Translations under genes and position numbers: made by a program
Assembly: GCA_013420905.1 (NCBI GenBank)
Contig: JAAXNY010000009.1
Span: 1 to 64,000 of the forward strand
Length of the DNA: 64,000 nt
Direction of reading: 5' to 3'
Source of the DNA: Collybia mongolica
Taxonomy: Eukaryota; Basidiomycota; Agaricomycetes; Agaricales; Clitocybaceae
In this document: positions 54,990 through 64,000 of the stretch, piece after piece
How the letters are laid out: every line of letters begins with the position of its first letter
Position numbering within the stretch: the first letter of the stretch is position 1
Notes under the pieces: generated by a model
Database searches by the model: none
What the model was told of the DNA's origin: nothing
The model's input: the letters and a program-made list of their open reading frames with translations, nothing else

Positions 54990-55801
54990 GTAGGAGAATT
55001 TTCCAAAATCTTCTAATTGATAAACCATACAGATACCATATTTTTTTCATATATAATTGGATTTTTTTGGCACTCTAGTGGATGACTTTCAGTTAGAAAA
55101 GGCTATATTTTAGGCAATATAATTATTGCATTCAGTGGATGAATATTTCCTGCTCCCCAGTCTGAAAAGTCCCCCAAAAATTGTTGAAAATCATCCAAAC
55201 TCAAGGGTATGAAATTCATTATGAGCAAGGGGATGAATTGAGAGCCATAGAATTAATCCAGTTATGGTGAAGAATTCATCCAGAGATACTGTAGCTAATC
55301 CCACCTTTAAAAGTATGAAATTCATTCTAAGACAAGGGATGAATAAAAGCCATTTATTTAATCCAGTTTTGGTGAAGAATTCATCCAGAGATATTTTAAC
55401 TAATCCCACCTTTAGAAGTATGAAATTCATTCTGAGGAAAAGGATGAATAAAAGCCATTTATTTAATCCAGCTTTGGTGAAGAATTTATCCTGGGATAAC
55501 ATGGTTAATATTGCCTTTAGAGGTATGAAATTCATCCAGGGTATGAATAGTGGATGAATCTAAAGGTGCTGACTTGGGACATTCTATGGCTTGAATTCAG
55601 CCAATAAAATACATACTTTCAAGGGGGAAAATCATCTCTTTTTACCCACCCTAAGGGTTGAATTTCCCAATATTTGTAAATGAAATTCATTATATTTCTG
55701 TTGTTATGATGGGATGAAATTTATACTTTATAAAGATGACTTCCCACTGCTTAAGTAAGGAAAGGGGGGTTGTAAATTCATCCTCTATGGAGCTCACAGT
55801 G
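54990..55801. repeat. Right subterminal repeats of the CACTA element
   Basis: Units of about 106-107 bp contain GGTGAAGAATTCATCC, TATGAAATTCATTC and GGATGAATAAAAGCC blocks (55190-55560). They are shorter and less regular toward the right end. They share the GGATGAA core with the left array, in either orientation. Confidence 0.8.
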
Positions 55802-58617
55802 AAGGCTGCCATGCGTAGAGCAAAACGAAAGCACTTCGACGAACGCATCAACAAAATTGCTAATACTAACCTCAGACCATGGGATCTCATGGACTGGGTG
55901 GGCCCACGCAAGACACCCCCGGTCGAGGCCATCTCGTACCAAGGCGTGCCATGCAGCACCACAGAGTCGCTATGGAACGCATTGCACTCCACCTTCAACT
56001 CAGCTATTGATAGGCCAATTGACCTTGACAAGCTGGGTAACGCTTGGACCTCACCTACAACTCGGGTGTGGGTCCCCTACTCTGCTGCTGAGATGTCGGA
56101 TGCCTTATCAGGCACCTCAAATTGATCTGCCCCTGGGCCGGATCACATCTCATGGCGTCACCTTAAACGGATCACCCAAGATGATCGGTGTAGCAAACTA
56201 CTCTTGTGGCTTGCAAACGCTTGTCTCTCGTCAGGCCATTGGCCTGCCGAGTTTAAAGCATCCATTATGGTGGTCATACCCAAGCCAGGTAAACCATCAT
56301 ATGACACTCCCAAGTCGTTTTGCCCAATAGTTCTCTTGAACACACTGGGCAAACTTCTAGAGAAAATGTTGTCCACCAGGATGCAGTTTGAAGCTGCTCA
56401 ACATGGTGTACTCCACCCCAATCAGTTCGGAGGAGTCTGTCAGAACTCCACCAAGGATGCTGGCTGCTTTCTCACACATGTCGTCCGCTTGGGATGGCGT
56501 GCCAAACTCAAGGCGAGTGTTGTTGCTTTCAACCTAGCTCAGTTCTTCCCATCCATAAACCACAAGGTCCTCCTACACATCCTCAAGAGACAGGGATTTG
56601 TGCCAGAAGTGGTTGCATTCTTCAGGTCATACCTCGTTGATTGTCATACTAGATATGCGTGGGACAATGAATTGTCCCCGCTCTTCCCATCCAGCATGGG
56701 TCTGGGACAGGGCTCCGCCATGTCCCCTATCCTCTCTGCCCTATGCCTCGCACCCCTCCTCAAGGAATTTGAATGGAGGGTCCGCATAGCTTCACTAATT
56801 TCCTATGTGGATGACGGCACCATTATAGTGCAGTCAGACATGTTTGAACAGAACCTTGTTAAGCTCAAAGGGGCTTACAAAGTCGTATTCGAGCTCACCC
56901 AGGCTATGGGTTTGGTACTTGAACACAGCAAGTCAGAGGGATTCCACTTCTCTCAAAAACATGGCGATATCAACCCTGACATCGACCTTGGCTATGCCCC
57001 ATATACTGGGGACACCCCCCTCTGCCCTGGCACCATTTGGCACTACCTTGGGTTCTTCTTTGACCATCCCCTCACATTCAGAGAGCACGTCAAGCAATAC
57101 ACAAACAAAGCCCTCACCTCTGTGAAGGCTATGCTCTCCCTCAGCAACTCCATGCGTGGGCTTCGGCCCAAGCACAAACAAATGCTATACCGAGCCTGTG
57201 TTCTCCCCATTGCTACATATGGGAGCAGGCTTTGGATGTACGAAGGGGCCCGCATGGCAGGCCCTCTCGATAACCTCCGGAAGATGCAAAGACGAGCTTG
57301 CCTTTGGATCACTGGCACCTTCAAGACATCCCCAAACGGGGCTGGCGAGACCCTCACAGGCATACCCCCTATCCACCTCCATGTCAGAAAGCTGGTGGAA
57401 AGGAGTCATGTCTGCTCCCGTGCGCTTCAGGCCTCGCACGCCTTTTGACGCCTCATTGATGGGAACCACAAATTCTCTGTTGAGACCCTCAATGCCCGCA
57501 ACCCAAGCCGTAGGCTCGGGAAACTCGTATTGCCCATCGTAGAGGCCTGGTCTAACCTTGGCCTCTCTTCCCTGGATCTGGACCCTGTCCACCCACTCAA
57601 CCAACCAGGCATGCGCCCCAAGGACCTGTTCCCTGGTTGCATTGTCTACGATATTGTCACCCCCCCACCTAAGGGCAGTGATCACCGCGAGGAATTCATG
57701 AAAGACCGCATCACATCGCTGAAGAGCGCTGTTGATGAGGCCTCTCATTCCCATGGAGCATCTGCATTATCACTGATGCATCCACCCCCCCTCCTCCCAT
57801 GCAGTCAGTTGTGGTTTACCGCGTCTGGCACAATGGAGACTTATATGAGGACTGGTTTGCTACCGGCCTCTCTATGTCTGATGACACCGAGCTGCAAGTG
57901 ATTGCGAAAGGCGTCCAACAGGCAGCTGACATTGGACTAGAGGACATCCACGATGTCCATATCTTCTCCGACTCCATTAATGCCCTCAGGCATTCCCTCG
58001 ATGCATTGCACCACTCAGGTCAAGCATCTGCCCTCAAAGTGTGTGATGTGCTGCTGCCTTGGCTGCAGCTCCGCACCATCCACAAGATTCACCTCCACCA
58101 CATTACAAGTGGTGTGGAGATTGAAGACCACCAACTGGCACACATCAGCGCCGTCTCAACTCGTGTTGAGGCAGGTGGAGCACCAGTTATATCTGCTGAC
58201 TTTGCATGATGCAAAGCAGTTACACGCATGCTTGACAGCTGGAAGTCTCTCTTCCAGTCCAAGAAGTACATTGGCTCCAATTTCCTGACGCTCTATGCGA
58301 AAAAGGACACCCCGCTCACTCCAACCCATGTAAACAATGGGCTGTGGATGTGCAAGACTGGTCACAGCCATGCTCTGACTGCCCGCCTGGTGCAATGCAT
58401 CGCCAGACACGCTCCAATTGGGGCGTTCCAATCGTGATTCTTCAAGGAAGAATCTGTCTCCTGTAGGTGCGGTGCTCCCTTGGAAACCGTACAACACGTC
58501 CTATTCAACTGTCCATGGCATGGACAGGAAGACAAGCCCAGCCGCCAGCTGCGCTATGCGTGGCTGGTTGGACTCCTCTCGGAGAATGAGACCGCATTTG
58601 CGTTCGATGTTCCCTAG

Positions 58618-58967
58618 TCCTAAACAGGCTAGGGGCGGTACTCAGTGTTCTAAGTGACGGCTATAGGGTGCTACCTGCCTGAACATGCGAACCTGGATAA
58701 TTGGTGGACCTGAAGCCACCACCCGCTGCAGGGCACCACAGCAGGGGGCCCACCCCCTGGCGTAGATTGGCCTTTCTGGCCTGTGTATAATGAGCTCTGG
58801 CTCCATTTGCTAGTCCGACCCCAGTCGGGCGAGCATCCTAGCCCTGCAGCACTATGTCTCCTGCCCCCCTCTCCCCCCTTCCCCAATTACTACTTGTAGT
58901 GACCAGCACATGTATTACGTACAGTTGGTATATAAAATGTTGGAAAAAAAAAAAAAAAAAAAAAAAA
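58618..58967 (+). other. LINE 3' UTR and poly-A tail
   Basis: About 325 bp of non-coding sequence, then A25 (58943-58967), directly followed by the target duplication. A possible structured GC-rich stretch lies near 58710-58780. Confidence 0.85.
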
Positions 58968-58981
58968 GAACACTTCAAACT

Positions 58982-59648
58982 TACTAACCATGGGAAAAAC
59001 AACACTGGATCTTGTTGGGTATGCTGAATTTTTCCCATAAACCCAGGATGATGAACAAGTTACTTATGTAAACATAGGGACTTGTAACCAAGTAGTGCCA
59101 ACCACCCCTGTGCCCAAACCAGATGTGTGTAAGGTGAGTGCATATGTGCCCCACATTTAGTTGCTCAGATATACCTCCTCTATTGTATATACACCTATAT
59201 GCTGCTGTATACCTTGAGACTACCTTGGTGTAATTCTATATACCTTGTAATATGTTCTTATCCCTTTCACAAATAGTGTTTTCAGGTCCATTTTAATGAA
59301 CCAAAAATATGACCAAAATTGAACCAAACATAACTGCAAAAGACCAAACCATTGGTCTCAGTTAAGCTAGTTCTCAGACACCACTGGTTAACGGTTTAAG
59401 GGTTGCCAGGTTTTCAAAAAGACCACGAGAGACTGATTCAAACCGGTCATAACCGGTCTTTCAAGCATTAACCAGAGGCTATCACCAACAGGAACACTGA
59501 GCAAGGCCACATAGCATATAGGCCATAAGGTGCAAAAGGAGCCACTATACTGCAGAAAATTGGACAAGCACAGCTCATACAAGCAAACTACCAAACAACC
59601 TCGAACTATTTGAGGACAAAATTTTAGTCACAACAACCACAATTACCA
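58982..59648. other. Flank right of the LINE
   Basis: AT-rich, with a small imperfect repeat of ACCGGTCATAACCGGTCTTT type at 59436-59462. No gene is seen. Before the LINE arrived it was contiguous with the outer edge of the foldback element. Confidence 0.5.
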
Positions 59649-60480
59649 ATGGCAAAACCACGAAAAAAAACAGCTGCAGCTGCAAAAACCAAGACTCTAT
59701 CAAAGGCTCCTGCAAAGAGGCAAATACCCACAAAGACTCAGGCAGTGCAAAGTACCCATAAACAAAAACCAGAAGATAGTGCAAGTGACAGCAAAGAGTC
59801 CCCTGACTCGGAACCACCATGTAAACAACGTAAGAAATGCATGAAGCAAGTGGCAGGTGATGAGCTGGATGTGGTTGATGATAGACTTGAGGTTGATCCT
59901 GAACTGGTATCAGACAGTAACAGGGATGATACAAGGTCATCTGATGAAGAGGTATGAAGTTGGGGCTATTCTATGACATAACAATTAACATGCAGCTATG
60001 ATAGGATGATGGGCTGGAGATACAACACCATATAACAACTTCTGTGGAAGTGCCAACCAAGAAAGACAAGGCAAAAGATCTTTGCCTCATATTCACTGAT
60101 ACTGTCTCAGTAAATTTTATCCAGAAAGATGGGATGTCTTTATTAGAAAAGGGACAGTGGTGTATGACATGCAGGTAAGTAATCCATTGACCAAGGAAAG
60201 ACAGGGAACTTACAAAAACCAAAAAGGGATAACATAGAGCTCATCAAGAAGGAAGGGAAGCAAAAGGCATTTCACACAGGTGGCAACTCATCCTGTCGCG
60301 CACACATCTGGCAACACTACAAGCTCTACCAGGAGCTATGTAAGGAAGCAAAAATACCTGAACAACATTGGGTGATCCCACATGCAATTTGGAGTGGGAT
60401 GGAAGAGGAGCAAAGATGTAAGAAGCTACCCAAACAAGGAATGTTGGACTCATTGGTAATAAGGTTGCTGGGACCACAGG
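59649..60480 (+). pseudogene. BED-finger-like protein fragment
   Basis: Exon 1 (59649-59951) encodes a basic then acidic N-terminus (MAKPRKKTAAAAK...). Exon 2 (60005-60174) reads LIFTDTVSVNFIQKDG and ends WCMTCR at a GTAAGT donor. The next coding block (about 60215-60480) has KAFHTGGNSSCRAHIWQHYKLY. The C-x2-C and later H-x3-H spacing resembles a BED-type zinc finger, as in hAT-related proteins. The exon 2 to 3 junction does not join cleanly in frame, and the gene stops shortly before the family C LTR at 60500, so it is incomplete. Confidence 0.55.
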
Positions 60481-60499
60481 TATTCACTTGCAAGAATGT

Positions 60500-61716
60500 T
60501 GAAAGGGGGTTCCTGGGCTATAAGTGTGCTGATGCTATGAAATGTAATCTCTTACACACACACACACCAAACCTAACAATCAACACATGAACAGTAGGAA
60601 TCGCCTGTTTTGAGTTTGGGTTCAAGTACTTAGAAGTACTAAGCTTTGAATAGTACTAGCCAAAGCTCTTTCCAATGATCTCTCAACAGGTTTGATTCAG
60701 ACAAAGCTTCAACACAGGTTTAAAGCTTGCTAGGTATATTTATAATATCTCTCAATCCAATAGACTGAGTACCAAGTGTACATTCAATTATTAATGATCC
60801 CAAGTGGATCTATAAGTCCAAGTGACTTATTAAACAAACAGTGCCAAGTGCACTAAGGCCAAGTGCCTAGTAATTCCAATGGGCAATGCAGTACTAAGTT
60901 CCAAGTGAACTAAGACTCTTCAATTCTGTGATTTCTTCGAACAATTCCAGTCAAGACAACTTTGAAGCAATCTGAGCCTTAATTCAGGCACGCAATAGTG
61001 TTTTAACAAATGTGATTTGTATACTCTATAGTAGTGCAAAGTGGGGGCAAGATTCCTTGCCTTTGCACTACTCATCTACAGTCTATTTATAGTGTACAAA
61101 CTAAATATCATATGGAATTGTAAATTTTATATGGAACCATGCTCCCCCACGCCAAGGATCTGTATTTAATGCTGATGCATCCTCTACAACTTGGTGTGTG
61201 TGCCATATGTGCCAATTATGCCATTTACTAGTTACTTATCAAATATTGAAAGAGCTGGCTAAACTCTTATCAAGTCCTGACCACGCACTTTGTTATTTAA
61301 AACAGTGCGGCACTGTCATTTACTTCTCCTGATTGTCCTGGTTGTTATTCATGGTGTCCCATCTCTTCCGGTAGTTAACACCAAGTGCCCCTGACTAGGA
61401 TCAGGTTGTGCAAGTCCCAAAAATACAATTACTTCTCCTATTAATGATGATCCCCAGACTAATGATACCATACTACAATGGTTACTTATGAACTAAGATA
61501 CCGAGGTTGTAACCGGGCATGGTGAATAGGACTAATAATAGACTGTACTCATAGTCCTCTGTACTGATAGTGTATTATCCATTAGACTAGTTCACTCTGA
61601 TTAGCTGTCTTGGAGCTCGACTCTAATCCTTTATTACTGTTTACTTGGTTATTAGAAATGATACTAATAGCCTTACTTGTTGACTTTATAAGTGCAAACA
61701 ATTTTGGGCCCTATCA
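60500..61716 (-). repeat. Family C LTR, third copy (1217 bp, minus strand)
   Basis: Starts TGATAGGGCCC at 61716 and ends CCCCCTTTCA at 60500. It is more AT-rich than the copy at 13160, with many CpG sites changed to TpG or CpA. Flanks are AATGT (left) and CTGGT (right), with no duplication, and no polypurine tract precedes it. Confidence 0.92.
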
Positions 61717-63138
61717 CTGGTGATGCATCGTACCACGCAGGCAGTCAAAGCATGGCTGTGACCAGTCTTGCGCATCCACGGCCCATTGTTTACATGGGTC
61801 AGAGTGAGCCGGGTGTCCTTTTTCGCATAGAGTGTCAGGAAATTGGAGCCAATATACTTCCTGGACTGGAAGAGAGACTTCCAGCCATCAAGCATGCGTG
61901 TGACTGCTTTGCATTGTGCGAAGTCAGCAGATATAACCAGTGCTCCACCTGCCTCAACACGAGTTGAGATGGCACTGATGTGTGCCAGTTGGTGGTCTTC
62001 AATCTCCACTCCATTTGTGATGTGGTGGAGGTGTATCTTGTGGATGGCGCGGAGCTGCAGCCAAGGCAGCAGCACATCACACACTTTGAGGGCAGATGCT
62101 TGACCTGAGTGGTGAGACATGTCGAGGGAATGCCTAAGGGCATTGGTGGAGTCGGAGAAGATATGGACATCATGGATGTCCTCTAGTCCAATGTCAGCTG
62201 CCTGTCAGACTCCTTCCGCAATTGCTTGCAGCTCGGCATCATCAGACATAGAGAGGCCGGTAGCGTACCAGTCCTCATATAAGTCCCCGGCATGCCAGAC
62301 ACGGTAGACTGCAACTGACTGCATGGGAGGAGGGGGAGTGGATGCATCAGTGACAATGTAGATGCTCCATGGGGAGTGAGAGGCCTCATCAACAGTGCTC
62401 TTCAGCAATGTGATGCGGTCTTTCATGAAATCCTTGTGGTGATCACTGCCCTTGGGTGGGGGGGTGACGATATCATAGACTATGCAATCAGGGAACAAGT
62501 CCTTGGGGCGCATGCCCGGTTGGTTGAGTGGGTGGACAGGGTCCAGATCCAGGGAAGAGAGGCCAAGGTTAGCCCAGGCCTCTACAACAGGTGATACGAG
62601 TTTCCTGAGCCTATGGCTTGGGTTGTGGGCATTGAGGGTCTCAACAGAGAATTTGTGGTTCCCGTCAATGAGGTGACGAAAGGCGTGCAAGGCCTGAAGC
62701 GCACAGGAGCGGACATGACTCCTTTCCACCAACTTCTTGACATGAAGGTGGATAGGGGGTATGCCTGTGAGGGTCTCACCAGCCCTGTTCGGGGATGTCT
62801 TGAAGGCACCAGTGATCCAAAGGCAAGCACACCTTTGCATCTTCTGGAGGTTGTTGAGAAGGCCTGCCATGCGGGCCCCTTCATACATCCAGAGCCTGCT
62901 CCCATATGTAGCGATAGGGAGAACACAGGCTTGGTAAAGCATTTGTTTGTGCTTGGGCCTAAGCCTGCGCATGGAGTTGCCGAGGGAGAGCATAGCCTTC
63001 ACAGAGGTGAGGGCTTTGTTTGTGTATTGCTTGACGTGCTCTCTGAATGTGAGGGGATGGTCAAAGAAGAACCCAAGGTAGTGCCAAATGGTGCCAGGGC
63101 AGAGGGGGGTGTCCCCAGTATATGGGGCATAGCCAACA
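61717..63138 (-). pseudogene. Second LINE copy, 5'-truncated, ORF2 C-terminal half
   Basis: Aligns with 56980-58400 of the first LINE, from GYAPYTGDTPLCPGTIWH through the RNase H domain (IVTDAS, AELQAIAEG, FSDSTNAL) to the region before the final zinc motif. One TGA interrupts AEGV*QAAD at about 62202-62204, where copy 1 has CAA. The 5' truncation near 63138 is typical of LINE insertion. The 3' part is missing: the sequence meets the family C LTR directly. Confidence 0.9.
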
Positions 63139-64000
63139 GGTTTTCTACCTGACCCCATACATGTATGGAGATTGGTCTAGCTTGCAGGTACCTGTGGGAA
63201 ACAAAACAGGCCTTGGGGCCCCCAAAGTAGAGCTCTACTCAAAATAATGAAAAGATTCTATCGTGGTCATAACTTGGTTAATCCTTGGCTATTTTGAAAT
63301 TTGTGGGATTATGGATCTATGGGTCAGGGGAACAATATCTGTTGGAATACCTGTGCCATGGGCTGATTACTGTAAAGAATGATACAGGCACAGAAAAATA
63401 GTAGTTGATAGTTGTAAGGGCAACCCTATGTCATGTTGTGCTAACCCAAGGTTGGCCAGAATGAGATCTTGCAGAGGAACCCAAAGGCATATTTAAGAAG
63501 TCAGGTAAATGCTGTCTACTTACCTAGCAGAGGAATCCAAAGAGGATTCTCCTTAGATTCCTCTGCTAAAGGTCTCTATTCTATATACTTACTCTAGATA
63601 ACTTGAGGTAGAGGGCCATTACTGGCAGATACGAGTCCTTATGTTTTTTTTTGATTAACTTTTCTTTATATTTCTAGAACCAGGTTGTTGCAATAGAACT
63701 AGCTATCCAGAATCTATTCAGCTTTATATTACTTTTTGTTGTTAATAAGTTTGGTTCTGGAACACTTGTCAGGCATTGTCCTAGAATTAGATTGTAGGCT
63801 ACAGGGAGTAGCTTGACATCATGGAAGGCCTGATGGATACACAACATGAAGGTGTGATATGACCACACATTTGAGCTTGCCAAATACTTGTTGCACTTCT
63901 GTAAGGGGTCATGTTGCCAAGAGACTCAGACAGGGAGCAGTATACACAGTATGAACAACCACACAGGGAAGGGATGAGCATAGAGCACTAGAGGCTTGAC
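63139..64000. other. Right-end flank, no gene recognised
   Basis: Only very short open frames occur. A 13 bp perfect hairpin lies at 63525-63568 (TAGCAGAGGAATC and its complement), with a partial extra copy of the arm at 63472. No repeat shared with the rest of the window was noticed. Confidence 0.5.

Larger units (their letters stand above)
44712..55801. mobile_element. CACTA (EnSpm) transposon with three genes, 11.09 kb
   Basis: Both ends begin CACTGTG: CACTGTGTCCCCAT at the left, CACTGTGAGCTCCAT on the opposite strand at the right. A 3 bp duplication AAG (44709-44711, 55802-55804) flanks it. Excision restores the LINE frame (GCC TTC AAG GCT GCC). It contains a tnp2 transposase (minus), an Spt5-like gene and a small coiled-coil gene (both plus), subterminal repeats on both sides, and two later small insertions. 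Transposase and Spt5-like genes carry frame defects; the small gene does not. Confidence 0.93.
43709..58617 (+). pseudogene. LINE ORF2: endonuclease, reverse transcriptase, RNase H
   Basis: Segments 43709-44711 and 55805-58617 join after removal of the CACTA element (...WKAFK/AAMRRAKRK). The EEP endonuclease covers about 43709-44400 (QNVGCKRH, FLQEPPW, GGDFNCPS, DHFPLLL) with a frameshift near 44320. RT: PIVLLNTLGK, motif A FNLAQFFPS with Asn where the catalytic Asp belongs, motif B GLGQGSAMSP, motif C YVDD. RNase H follows: TDAS, the ELQ motif and FSDS. The end is a CRCGAPLETVQHVLFNC zinc motif. In-frame TGAs lie at 56123, 57446, 58207 and 58435, and one C is missing near 57755 compared with copy 2. 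The protein is not functional. Confidence 0.92.
39909..58967 (+). mobile_element. Tad-like LINE, full length, interrupted by mariner and CACTA
   Basis: About 6.4 kb when nested elements are removed. It has a 5' UTR of about 135 bp, ORF1 with zinc knuckles, ORF2 with EEP endonuclease, RT, RNase H and a C-terminal CCHC-like domain, a 3' UTR and an A25 tail. A 14 bp target duplication flanks it. Several TGA codons and single-base frameshifts make it inactive. Confidence 0.95.

Noticed and set aside
44715..55798. CACTA termini starting TGTG with a 2 bp GT duplication
   Set aside because: Starting at CACTGTG gives longer matching ends, a 3 bp AAG duplication and exact restoration of the LINE frame.
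60500..61716. Solo LTR insertion with target duplication
   Set aside because: The 5 bp flanks (AATGT and CTGGT) do not match at either phase.

Overview
The window is a stack of nested transposable elements and contains no recognisable housekeeping gene, rRNA or tRNA. The organism is almost certainly a mushroom-forming basidiomycete (Agaricomycetes). The basis is: chromodomain Ty3/gypsy elements, a Tad-like LINE with endonuclease, RT and RNase H, a fungal-type tnp2 (CACTA) transposase, a Helitron with a Pif1-type helicase, short 45-65 bp spliceosomal introns, and several small protein families that I recall only from agaricomycete repeats. The species cannot be named from this sequence.

Layout. 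1-5732: Ty3/gypsy family A copy 1 (minus), with intact gag and pol, inserted in an LTR of a second retroelement, family C. 5733-14375: family C element. It has a truncated 5' LTR, an integrase-bearing pol remnant split by a solo family A LTR, two spliced genes on the opposite strand, a polypurine tract and a 1.2 kb 3' LTR. The element interrupts an older gene at 14376-14898. 15206-23707: Helitron Rep-helicase gene (minus), split by Tc1/mariner copy 1 at 20088-21695. 25054-39859: a large foldback repeat, split by gypsy A copy 2 (25583-38754), which is itself split in gag by gypsy family B (27389-34315).

39909-58967: full-length Tad-like LINE with a 14 bp target duplication and poly-A tail. Its ORF1 is split by mariner copy 2 (41458-43065). 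Its ORF2 is split by an 11.09 kb CACTA element (44712-55801). The CACTA element has CACTG termini and an AAG target duplication, and carries a tnp2 gene, an Spt5-like NGN/KOW gene and a small intact spliced coiled-coil gene. A hAT derivative (45427-46246) and a 230 bp hairpin MITE sit inside it. 59649-60480: fragment of a BED-finger-like gene. 60500-61716: a third family C LTR (minus). 61717-63138: a 5'-truncated second LINE copy (minus).

The most interesting points are: the cargo-carrying CACTA element; the pair of antisense spliced genes inside the LTR element; a GGGTTTT -1 frameshift signal shared by two otherwise different gypsy families; an extra zinc-knuckle ORF downstream of pol in family B; and reciprocal CGA-to-TGA / CGA-to-CAA changes between LINE copies, which point to CpG methylation decay. 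Perfect or near-perfect TSDs and LTR pairs allow a relative insertion history to be read directly from the sequence.
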